A DNA stretch of 64,000 bases, from the NCBI GenBank assembly GCA_019454045.1, contig SKCR01032775.1, positions 372,001 to 436,000 of the forward strand. Reading direction: 5' to 3'. Both the position numbers and the translations under genes were made by a program. Of the stretch, positions 1 through 10,328 are shown piece after piece (within the stretch, counting starts at the first letter, position 1; every line of letters begins with the position of its first letter). This DNA is from Zanthoxylum bungeanum. Taxonomy: Eukaryota; Streptophyta; Magnoliopsida; Sapindales; Rutaceae. The notes under the pieces are model-generated. The model did not search any database. It saw nothing but the letters and a program-made list of their open reading frames with translations, and was not told where the DNA came from.

Positions 1-202
1 AATCCAAAATATGTAACGTTTCACGTCGTTTGGAAAATATATAGGGATGAGTTTATAAGCGATAATTTTCTTAATTAGAAAAAAAATTTGCGTAATTTAG
101 ACATGCAACAAAAATAAAATCTTGAAAGATCAGAGTTTCCACATTTGCCCATTTTATAATATCAAAAGAATAATATTATACATTGCAAGGGGTTATCAGG
201 AA

Positions 203-376
203 CGGACGTGGGTTTGTGATGTAGAGTTCATGATTTTACCTTAAAATTCTGGGTTCGAATTTAGGGAGTGCGTTTCTCGTAAGAGCTTAAGACAGACGGG
301 GTTTTACACGCTCCACTTAAACCCAAAAGAGATGATTTCACGGTTAGATTTCCAACGATTTAAAAAAAAAAAAAAA
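203..376 (+). repeat. tRNA-derived SINE, copy 1
   Basis: A ~175-bp retroposon with an A-box-like head (GTGGGTTTGTGATGTAG), a B-box-like word (GGGTTCGAATT), a conserved body (TTTTACACGCTCCACTTAAACCC) and an A-rich tail. It belongs to a family with at least six more copies in this window. Pol III box positions are by eye. Confidence 0.65.
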
Positions 377-1588
377 TCATTGGGAACAAACAGGGTTTAT
401 TTTTTTAATCTGAATACATGATATGCTTTGATATGTATTATTTAATTTGGTCCCATTGAAAAGGGTTGTTTTATGAATTCATCCGTTTAAGAACTGAATG
501 AATTTAATTTGACAACAGTCATTAACCTTTTGATTATTTTTTTTTCCTTTTTTAACATCATTCCTAACATACTCTTATTTATTATATCTTTGGTATATTT
601 TAATAATTTTCTAATCGATTGGATTGAAATTATATGTTAAAGAACCAATAGTTGATCAAATAAGTGGGTATGATTGATGAGTTTGTTTCACATAAAATTT
701 CTCCAATCAACTTAATCAAATTATTATAATAAGAAATTAAAAGAATCATGTGATTCCTGACAACTATTTCAGATTTTATTGGGCCAACCCTAATAATTAA
801 AGCATAAAAGGAAAATATGTCTCTATCTCTCTCTATCTCCTTAATCCTTAATTATCTACCCATAATTTTGTTTTTGCCCTTTAGCTTACCTCATTCGTAT
901 AATGCTTTTGGCTCTCACTTTATCACAGTCACTTGTCTATTTTAGCATCACTATCAGTAATGAATGTCATTATGTACAATGAAAACTTAATTTTAAGTTA
1001 ATGACTTCGGTTAGTGTTAGCTTTACCAATTAATATAAAGATAAATTTCCTATAAGATCAAAAATTAAAAGCTTTAAACTATCAAAATAAAAAACTTAAA
1101 AGATAAATTTACAAAGCTAACAGATGTGGTGTTTGAAACAGTAATGGTTGGTTAGAGTCTTAAATTTTGATCGAAAATTAGGTTCAATTTTTGAAGGAAA
1201 AAAATCAATTATAAATATATAATATAATTTTTTTTTTATCGATAAATATCATATTTCAAGAAACTATAATTAATTTTAAAAAATGTGATATGAGATATTA
1301 GTAATGTAACCAAAGTGAAAATCTTGAACATTAATGGCCATTAATCCACTACTTGCAAAATCCTGATATCTTTTTAGTCCAAATTGCCAAAAAATAATTG
1401 ACCTGTGTGTTCACAAATCACGAGTTTTGAAGTTGAAAAACAGATCATACCATGTGCTGATTTAAATAAATTTGCTTTTTTAAAAAATAAAAAATATGAC
1501 CCAGTATTGGGTATTAAATAAACAGTCAATATATAAATAAGACATACGCTTCTATTCATATTATATAAATTCTAATAGTTTTTTTTTT

Positions 1589-1757
1589 TAAATGGTTAGA
1601 AACTCTCACCATCAAATAATTTTTTTCGGGCTTAAACGAAACAGATAAAATCTCCGACTGTTTCAGACTATTACAAAAAACACACTCCCTGAATTCGAAT
1701 TCATAATCTCAGGATGAGATCCTAAACTCCACACTACTAAATCACACCCCTTTAAGG
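1589..1757 (-). repeat. tRNA-derived SINE, copy 2
   Basis: The reverse complement carries the same head, B-box-like GAATTCGAATTC region, CTTAAACG body word and A-rich end as the copy at 203-376. It is diverged in the body. Boundaries are approximate. Confidence 0.55.
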
Positions 1758-2689
1758 ACTAAATTATGATAATTATCTAATATTTACCACAAAATCAGTT
1801 TAGTACGGTATATTTTCATCCATTTTTATCATTCACTCACTCTTTCCTTTGTGGTGGCATTATTATTTAATTCCAATTCATAAATTCTAAATACAAACAT
1901 TTGCATGGTCATCTGAACTGATCATATGCCAAAAAAATTTGATTGATGAAGAAGTTTCTTTAATAGAATCAGCTTCTGCCCTCTGTGTGTTGATGATACT
2001 TATGCTCACCTTTTCTTGTTGCCCATGGAAGGAATCAAATCAAAATCAAAGAAAATAAAGTGTTTGGCATATAAAATTTCCAAGAAAATTTGAAATGAAA
2101 AGCTTTTATAAAAGCCAAAGTTCCATGCCGAAAGGAAAATAAATTTGAAACCAACCCACAAGATCAAAAAAGTCTAAAAAAAAATAGGAAAATTAAGTTA
2201 AATAGAAGGAGTAATATATAATTGAATAATGATTTGCTCTTAATTTCTTCCAATTTGGAAAGTGAAAGTAAAAATAAAATGAAAGATTCTATCATCTTAT
2301 GAGGAGGTGCTTTGGAAGGTAACTCAAGTTTTCTTTTCTTTCTTTATTTTTACTTTTTCTTTATTTATTATTGCATGAAGTCCCATTGAATGCTAAAGCA
2401 ATTGCTACCATCTATCTTCATATTTGGAGAATTATTAACAAACCATTTCTAAAAGTCATTTCTACACGATTACTTTATAAAAAGGATAAATTCCTAATAA
2501 TTTGTATAATTACTCATAATTTTATAAAATTATTTCTATTTAATCCAAAATATAATCATAAACCCATTGCCGCCTCCATTTTCTAACATCTCTCTGTATA
2601 TTCCACACAATGAAGCAAAGCAAGCAATAAATATATTTTTAAATATGTACAATGATATTGTAAGTGTAATTGAATATTTTTAACTATCA

Positions 2690-3250
2690 TTGTAATTGAG
2701 AATTGTATATGTAACTGACATTGCGATTGAATTATATGTGTGAATGTGATTTTTAACGTGACTGTAACGGTGTGATTGGCTGTAACTCTATTGTGTGATT
2801 GTGAATATGACTATGAATATGTGATTGTGACTGTGTGACTATGATTCATGAGCGGTTCAAGTCTTTTCGATGTCTTTGGCGAATTTTTTTAGTGAGATCT
2901 TATTAAAATTGCTATTCTAACTAATTATATTCATATACACATTTTTTAGATACTTTTGACTATTGCTATTTTCTACATAAAAATAATGGTAAAAGTCACC
3001 AAGTTTTAAGAAAATATATTTTTTTTTAAAATTTTTATTACTATATAAATTTTTTTTTTTTTTTGTATACTTTTTTGAGTACCTTGTAATATACTGAAAT
3101 GTATAGATAAAAAATTTTATGAGGCCTTGCATTTAGGATGGGGTCATGGGAGATTGCCTAAATTATTTAAGGGCCGAGCCACCTTATGACTATGACTATG
3201 TGAGTGTGATTGTGTGACAATGTGACTGTGGTTGTGATTGCGACTGCTAC
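2690..3250. repeat. Degenerate TGTGACTG-type minisatellite
   Basis: Two clusters (about 2,690-2,850 and 3,185-3,250) of short words such as GTGATTGTGA, GACTGTGTGACTATG and TATGACTATG, in irregular order. They flank an AT-rich insertion-like stretch that starts with a different composition. No coding signal. Confidence 0.4.
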
Positions 3251-3871
3251 ATCATAGCGAATTTGGGACCTATTTTAGAAGAGCTAATTTGATAAAGGTT
3301 TATTGATGAAACATGTATATGTGAATATTAGCTATATGTAATATATTATTGATTGTGATTTGGAGTCAGGATGAATAATAAATGGATATTTGAAAAAAAT
3401 TAATCGGTAACTTATAAATGTAAATATTATTTTTTACCCAATTTTTTCCCGTTGAAATATATATCGAATATGTTACTTGTTTTAAAACTTATGATTTGTA
3501 AATTAATAATATATGTTTTTCATTAAATATTTTATATTTTTGGTTATATTTAATTTTTAAAATTAAAATTATGAAAAATATTATGTATTTTCTGTAAATC
3601 AACGTTATTATTTTTTTTTGTTTCTTTTAATTTTTTATGGTAAATTGTAATGACATTACTTAAATAATATATTTTTAGATGCATGTAGATTATATGGGAA
3701 TAAATATTTATGTTTGAACTTAATTAAAAGAGATCTAATTATTTTAGTCCTTTTATAAATCTTGGCTATTTAATTTTACTAGTGGTTTACTTTTTTGATA
3801 ATATTTGGACGGCTGATTTTCGTTGTAAGGATAATTTGGGAAAATCACTTCTTGAATAAATCTCTCTCAAC

Positions 3872-4706
3872 TGTGAATTTATTTGGTTTATTGAGAACCA
3901 AATGCAAACTTGATAAAATATAGAAACAACAGACACAACAAAGGGTTTAAAGTGATTCGGCGGAATGGATCCAACCTACATCCACGAGAATATAAATCTT
4001 TATTCAGTGCTCGGGTTTGACCGACCTGCACTAGCTCTTTCTTACACTTAAGCTTTTTGATTTATTTTTTACAAGTTCTATGCGAAACATAATATTCAAC
4101 CCCTTACAATGAGTTATCCATCCATTTATATACTATGTCCAATTCTACTATTACACCCACTTGTGACGTCAGCCAGATTGTTAAGTTATTATTGTCTAGG
4201 CTCTCTTCCTCAATCACTCTACGAAACTACTGTTTGCCACTTAATCCTCATTAAACCATGCTACTTTTGGCAACTGCTCCACGTCTAGCCCATGTACATG
4301 CATGTATCTCAACTGCTCCTATATGATAGCATAGGTCAGAAGATAAACTGATGACCTACCCATATCACATCACCCTTTTTTGTGGACACAAGTTCCCATG
4401 TAAGGCTTACGTCATATAGACTTGAACATAATGTCATTATCCCGACCTACCTCATCGAGTCGGGAAATTGAGAGGATTGGCAGCAAATTGAAATGATCGA
4501 CCTATCCTATCATGTGGGGTCGGTGCTGAGACCTTCACTTCCCTCACTTTCCCTGAACATCTTTCCACATCGGGTCATACATCAAGGGCAAACCTTATCA
4601 GGCCAGATGTCTATGCCCCTTGGGCCTGGGCCCTTTATTCAGGAAGTGGAAATTCCCTCTATACTCTTCCTCATATTTTAGGAATACTCGGGCCGAATAA
4701 TCACCA
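3872..4706. mobile_element. Probable solo LTR
   Basis: An 835-bp block, richer in GC than its surroundings, begins TGTGAATTTA and ends AATCACCA, so it has TG...CA ends. The 5-bp word TCAAC lies directly on both sides (3,867-3,871 and 4,707-4,711), as a target-site duplication would. No coding frames are present. A GC-richer block at 43.4-43.83 kb ends in a similar AATCACCATCAACA, so the true end could lie 6 bp further; in that case the TCAAC match would be chance. Confidence 0.45.
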
Positions 4707-5579
4707 TCAACAATTACTAATTAATAAAATTTGTCAACAAACCAAAATTAATCAACACTGAAACTAAATCACTACAAAAAATTTTAAAAATAAAAATAAA
4801 AATCTTATGAGACTATATACATCTGAATACAGGTGTAATCTGACATTTTTTTATCATTTAAACTTGTATTTATATAACTTGGATCTATTATCGTAAATTT
4901 TATCATAAATAATTGATTATATAAAAAGAAAAATTTCAAATTTTCATTAAACATTAAGCATTGTTAAAAAAACTCAATTAATCCTATTTACTGGTTTATA
5001 CCTTAAATTCAACATAAAGCGGGGGGAAATATGTAAATTCAATATTAAAATGGGAAAAACAAACACATATAAATTTATGTAAATTACTGAAAATAAGACC
5101 TATTAAGCATTTTAGTCCCCAAAAAAATCCTCTTAAGAATTACATATTTAAAATAAAAAGGGCCTAAACTAATTTACAAATCTTTTATCGCCTTTTGTGT
5201 ATGCATGCTAATTTCTAATCCTCTTAAGAATTATATATTTTTAATTTTAAAAAAATATCGAAAAAGCCGTTTTGTGTATGCATGCTAATTTCTAGAACGC
5301 CTTTTGATTATAGTTTAGCGATTGGTGACTTGATGTATGATTTATAGGGGGTCCGTGAAAGCAAATTCTAATTAAGATTAATAAATGGGTTGAGTTTCAA
5401 ATTTTTTTTTTGTAATATTGTTTATTAATATTTTTAAGATTTTTAAAAAAAATTAATTTATTAAATTTTAAATTGATATTCTTATTATATTCTCACAACT
5501 TTGAACTTAAAAATAAATAACACTTAAATTATTATTGGATTTTTCGAAATCTGATCATTTGTCAACTTAAATTAGGACA

Positions 5580-5749
5580 ATGGAATTGGCAATAGAGGGG
5601 ATGAGCGAGTGCAACTCGCGAGCCTCCCGCGCTTCTCCGATTCTTTCCTTACGATGGCCCGAGCTGTCATCCCCCTCTTCCGTTGGGCCTCAGAATTTTC
5701 GCCGCATTCGTAAAAATGTCTGTAAATTGTTCTCCTTTCTTCACAGAAG
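5580..5749 (+). pseudogene. Orphan exon-like islet, unknown protein
   Basis: A sharply GC-richer 170-bp island inside AT-rich DNA. It opens with ATG (first residues MELAIEGMSECNSRAS) and stays open for 57 codons. The frame reaches AAG|GTAACA, a good 5' splice-site match, just before its stop. I do not recognise the protein and found no downstream exon that clearly continues it. It could be a truncated first exon carried by a transposon, a gene remnant, or chance. Confidence 0.25.
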
Positions 5750-5929
5750 GTAACAAAATTAGTTCGTCACGCAATTTCTCCGTGCTTGTTTGTCAATTTC
5801 AATGTGTTTGGAGAGTTTTTTTTTTTTTTTTTTTTTAAATAAAAAATAAAATAAATTTTTTTTATCAAATTTCATGAAAGGAATTGGCCCGGGTCCATAT
5901 ATGCAATATAACAATGTTTTAGATTGACT

Positions 5930-7760
5930 TCATCGTGACTTGATATTGTTTATTGATTGATTGATTGATTTTGTTTAATTTATATGTATGTGTCTGCACG
6001 TGTGACGTGTGTACATGTACAGCTTTATCTTGACTTTCACGTTACGTCGCTGACCATATATTTGGTTTATGTTTTTTCTTTCCTTTTAACTTTTTTGAAG
6101 CATTTTCTTTTAAATTTTTTTATTATTATTATTACTCCTATTAGTTTTTGATCTTGTAAATATTTCATATATTGTCGGTTTTATAATAATAATGAGACAA
6201 TTGATTTCCTTACATGTAATATTTATATCTAATTTATTTATCTATCAGTTCTCAAATAATATTTATAATTCACTATGTAATAGCTAATAGCAAGAGTTTG
6301 CATCCTGAAATATAGTAAATAATAAAAAATTCATGAAATAAAAAAAATTATATAAATAATTCAAAATAAAATATCAAATAACAATCTATCTCAAATCTAA
6401 TAAATTAGATATGTTTTGTGGTTAGCTACTATTTAGGTTTCTTATTTTAATAGAATATTATATTTTTATATTGTAATAAGGCTTTTATTTTAATTTTATA
6501 ATTTTATAATAAAAATATTAATTGGAGAAATTAAGTGACACATATTTTTTTAATAGAAGACTATAACATATCTTATTATTATAATATATAATAAAAAAAA
6601 TTATTGTAGAAATTAAGTGTCATGTATCCAAATGTTATCTTTATGTGGCTTAATTGACGGCTCAGATAATTTCATTATCTGAAAACTAAAGTGATATGTT
6701 TTGTGGTCAGTTAATGGCTAATAAAGAATCATTTCATTATATAATCTCTATCAAAATGGAAAATGAAAACTACCAAATAAATTAATGAATAAAATCATTT
6801 ATTAATGAATAAAATCATTTCAGTATAAATAAATTAAATAACAGAATCATAATCTCTCTATAAATTCTGTAACACTGTGCCGTAGGAACGGGCACACACT
6901 AGTATCAGATTATTTGTGATATTATTAAAAAATTAACAGGATATTATAATAATTTTTTTGTTATAATAGGGTTTTTATTTAAGTCCCCAAGGGACGTGAC
7001 TTGGTGGTGTATGGCTCAAGATCTCACCTTGAAGTTATGGGTTTGAATTCAGTTAGTGCGTTTATTATAAAAGCTTAGGATGACCAGAAGTTTTACCTGC
7101 TCCGCTTAAACCCAGAAGTGATGGTTTGGCGGTGAGGTTTTCGGCGATTTCGAAAAAAAAAGTTATTATTTAACAAATTTATTAATTTAATTTTATAATT
7201 TAATAATATTTTTTAATTGTAATATGATAGTACAATATATTTTCTTATTATAAAAGTGTTATCATAAAATTAGAATATGTATTTTTTGTAATAGGTTTTT
7301 TATTTAATAAAAAATTAATTGTAAATATATTTTGATTTTATATTTTAATAATAACAAATTAATTGTACATATTAAGTGTCACGTATGTTTTTTTTTTTAG
7401 TGTGAGATTATAATATATTTTCTTATTATACTAGGTTTCTTTATTTTAATTTTATAATTTAATAATAATAAATTAAAATATTAATTAATTAAATTAATAT
7501 GTTTCTTATTTTAATAGTGGATTATATTTTTATATTGTAATATTTTTCTTATGTTAATAATTTATTATTTTTAAAAAAAAAATTGTAGAGATTAGGTTAA
7601 TTGTATATAATTTACTAGTCTTTTTTTTATTTTAATATGATACAATAATAAATTTTCTTATTATAATATATTTTTTAATTATAATATGGTTCTTATTTAA
7701 TAGATTTATTAATTTAATATTATAATTTTAATATGAGACCATCACATGGCGTGATGAAAA
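5930..7760 (+). repeat. AT-rich dispersed repeat (Helitron-like?), copy 1
   Basis: Shares long AT-rich blocks (TGAGACAATTGATTT, then a CAAATAATATTTATAATTCA-like word, then runs of TTATTATAATAGG) with 15.5-17.1 kb and, inverted, with 26.26-27.58 kb. At 6,877-6,902 a GC hairpin (GTGCCGT/ACGGGCAC) is followed by ACACTAGT, the layout of a plant Helitron 3' end (hairpin, then CTAG, then T). No Rep/helicase frame is seen, so any Helitron is non-autonomous. The assignment is inference. Confidence 0.4.
6988..7160 (+). repeat. tRNA-derived SINE, copy 3
   Basis: Head GACTTGGTGGTGTATGG, B-box-like GGGTTTGAATTC, body TACCTGCTCCGCTTAAACCC and A-rich tail match the family at 203-376. It sits inside the AT-rich repeat, so it inserted later. 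Confidence 0.65.
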
Positions 7761-8008
7761 ATTTTAAAAAAATTGAATTTATCGAATAATCATGGATGGC
7801 ATTCACAGTGGACTACTCATATCGAGTGGCATAATTATAAAATTAATTTAGTGGGGTAAAATTTAATTCTCATAAAAAATAATATATATTATTTATTTTA
7901 GTAATAGAAAAATAAAATTATCCCACAAATAAATAGATTGTTCATTAATTTATATGATACATTTCAATAAATTTTCAAACTCGCTTACCTATATGTGACT
8001 ATATTATT

Positions 8009-8625
8009 TGTACGTGCCAAATTTGGTCCAAGGGTAATTTCGATCTTTTGCCTCAGACCCACTGTTAAATACACCCCCGAAACCCCCTAACCGAACCAAA
8101 TACATTGTGCAGGCCCATGCTCGGAGAAACAACATACCCAAAGACCGATATCTGAACTCATTTAATGCCAACCCATGAAACGTCCAAACCCATAATTATC
8201 CTTCATGACTGCTCATAACTGCCTCATCATGACTCGACCGTTACAAGCATCCAAAGCGTATGACAGTTAAAGCATACATGAGTCCCACCTGAAATCGCCT
8301 ATAAGAGGAACCAAAGTCCAGAAGAGAAGAGGATTCAAGCTTTACTACTCCCAACTCAGTAATATCTTCTCCATAGCTCTCAAAACCTCCCAACTACCGC
8401 CCTCACGGCAAGCAGACAAGGATCAAGGTAACATCTAACATTGACCATCCTTCTACGACTTTTGCACCTCATTTCACTCACTGACTTAGGCGTCGGAGTG
8501 CCTATGGCACCACCACACCGGTGGACATACTCTCCACGCTCACCCTACCTCTTTGTTTTGCAGGCTCGCCAGTGCCCCCTCACGAAATCTTGATTGAAGA
8601 CCTTCGGCGAAAACCAGCGTCTACA
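8009..8625 (+). repeat. 5' LTR of element A
   Basis: 617 bp, TG...CA. A TATA-like TATAAG lies at 8,300-8,305. The last ~160 bp (GCGTCGGAGTG..., ACACCGGTGG, TGTTTTGCAGG, AACCAGCGTC) are conserved in the LTR of element C, which places both in one lineage. Confidence 0.9.
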
Positions 8626-8626
8626 G

Positions 8627-8646
8627 TTTGACGCCCACCGTGGGGC
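8627..8646 (+). other. Primer-binding site of element A
   Basis: TTTGACGCCCACCGTGGGGC follows the LTR end after one base. It is a close variant of the GGCGCCCACCGTGGGGC sequence commonly found at this position in plant Tat-type elements. I do not assign the primer tRNA. Confidence 0.7.
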
Positions 8647-10328
8647 CCTAGCGATTTATAGCAAACAAAGCTTTCGTTCAGCCTACGAGAACTTGCAAGC
8701 ATTATCATAGCCTCAAGCAGTGAGCAGACATCATATCACTTGGCCGCTCAGTTGGCAATTCTCCACGAATGGCTATCAGTTTTAAAGAAAGAAAACTCAG
8801 CCACGCGAAGCTTCAGTACGAGCCTCCAAAGGCAGATGGAGCGAATGTTCTATTCCTTCCAACGACGCGAAGCTTCATATCACCCCAACAATCTTACCAT
8901 TTGATCCAACTTATTGGACACATTCAATAATGTGGCAAGCGACAATCCTCCATCACAAAACTATCCACTGACTCGAGAAAGAAGTTAACATATCTCCCCA
9001 ACTGTTCTAGCACAACAATCCACCTTCACCATGTGCAAGAAAATTCAAGAGTTTAAGGAGGCAATTTTGTCAAGCCTACCCGCCGTCAGGCCTCCACCGA
9101 GGAAGAGTCGAGCCTACACAATTGCCATCATCTGAACCAATCTACATACCCGATCAACCAAGAAGTATTCTCTTAGATTGTCATAAATTATAGACTACTT
9201 GGAATGGTTGCCCTCAATTCCATACTATATGGTTGGATTATCGTGTTACTCAGACGACACGATAAGATAGTTATATTCTCCACATTACGAGAAGAGACCG
9301 CCATCAAATCTCGACTCCATTCGACTATTGTCTCAATGACCTCCAAAAGGAACAAGCCACGTCCCTTCAATGGAACCATTTTCCTATCATTCATCTCATA
9401 CGAATAAGCGATGACTTGACATGAGAAGGATGTCCCAATGGACTATACTCTAATGAAGACTCAGTGTGGACATCCCAACTGACATTACCAGGTATGACTT
9501 GACACCTTTTATGAATGTCCCAAACTACATTAGCATGGGGTGAGACTTGTTAGAGATGTCTCACTCGACATAAGTATGATTGAGACTTGTTGAGGATGTC
9601 CCAATCAACATACAATATGTGGCTTGACACTTGTCAAGGATCACAATCGACACTACACGTCTGAGGCTAGACACTTATCCCATTTGACACTACATATATG
9701 TTAAATGTCGAATGAAGTCATTTCTATTGTTCCAAATAATTTTCATACACACTTATAATGTCATATCATACGAGCCTCATTCTATTGTTATGGGATGAGC
9801 CCCAAACAACACGTTGACTCTCTTGGTCTTTTGACCCGTAGTATGGGAATGATCATGACCTCCAACAGGTCGGGTGGGGGATATACTCACATGTACCTTC
9901 ATCAGGAATAGTAGAATGAAGACTATATTTGGACCTTCATCGGGTCCACTGTAGACTCAAATTGATTATACCCGGGACCAGGTGGGTACATGAGCGCGTG
10001 ACATTCTTTCGGTCCAATCGACGCGGGATTCCCCAATTGGACCTTAATCTTGCATGGAGACTCGCCTAGCTAGTTTTCATTCTAGTCGACTGGGCTACGT
10101 CTTTGTCTTCTATCGGTCCACCCTCATTGGATCATGTGATCATTCTATGAAGACCAATAATAGATCCAACAGAAATCAGATCCCAGCTGACTCGATAGCT
10201 CGCATCTAGAACACCGAAATGACGCCTCAATATTTGGACCTCCCACGACACATGATGTCTATTAGGTGAGATCATAAGTTTTTGTTCCGGCTTAGTGGAC
10301 ATGGCAAAGTCCCAAGAGTTATCAATGG
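8647..10328 (+). other. Element A interior, non-coding leader and degenerate repeats
   Basis: No gag frame survives. At about 9,415-9,720 imperfect ~55-60 bp repeats carry words such as GAGACTTGTTGAGGATGTC and GGCTTGACACTTGTCAAGG. At about 9,830-10,200 repeats carry ACCTTCATCGGGTCCA. Similar words occur in inverted orientation at 45.66-46.14 kb in element B, showing that A and B share this interior. Confidence 0.6.

Larger units (their letters stand above)
1..3871. other. AT-rich intergenic DNA, no gene seen
   Basis: No open frame here has the codon character or motifs of a known protein. The stretch holds two SINE copies (listed separately), homopolymer runs and AT-rich simple sequence. It also has a diffuse minisatellite of TGTGACTG/TGATTGTGA-like words at about 2,690-2,850 and 3,185-3,250. 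Short open frames at 1,374-1,559, 2,371-2,586 and 2,917-3,132 are low-complexity and not supported as genes. Confidence 0.7.
4713..8008. other. AT-rich intergenic DNA
   Basis: No complete gene. It contains the exon-like islet at 5,580-5,749, a SINE at 6,988-7,160 and a long AT-rich dispersed repeat (about 5,930-7,760), all listed separately. A run of about 20 T lies near 5,819-5,838. Confidence 0.65.
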
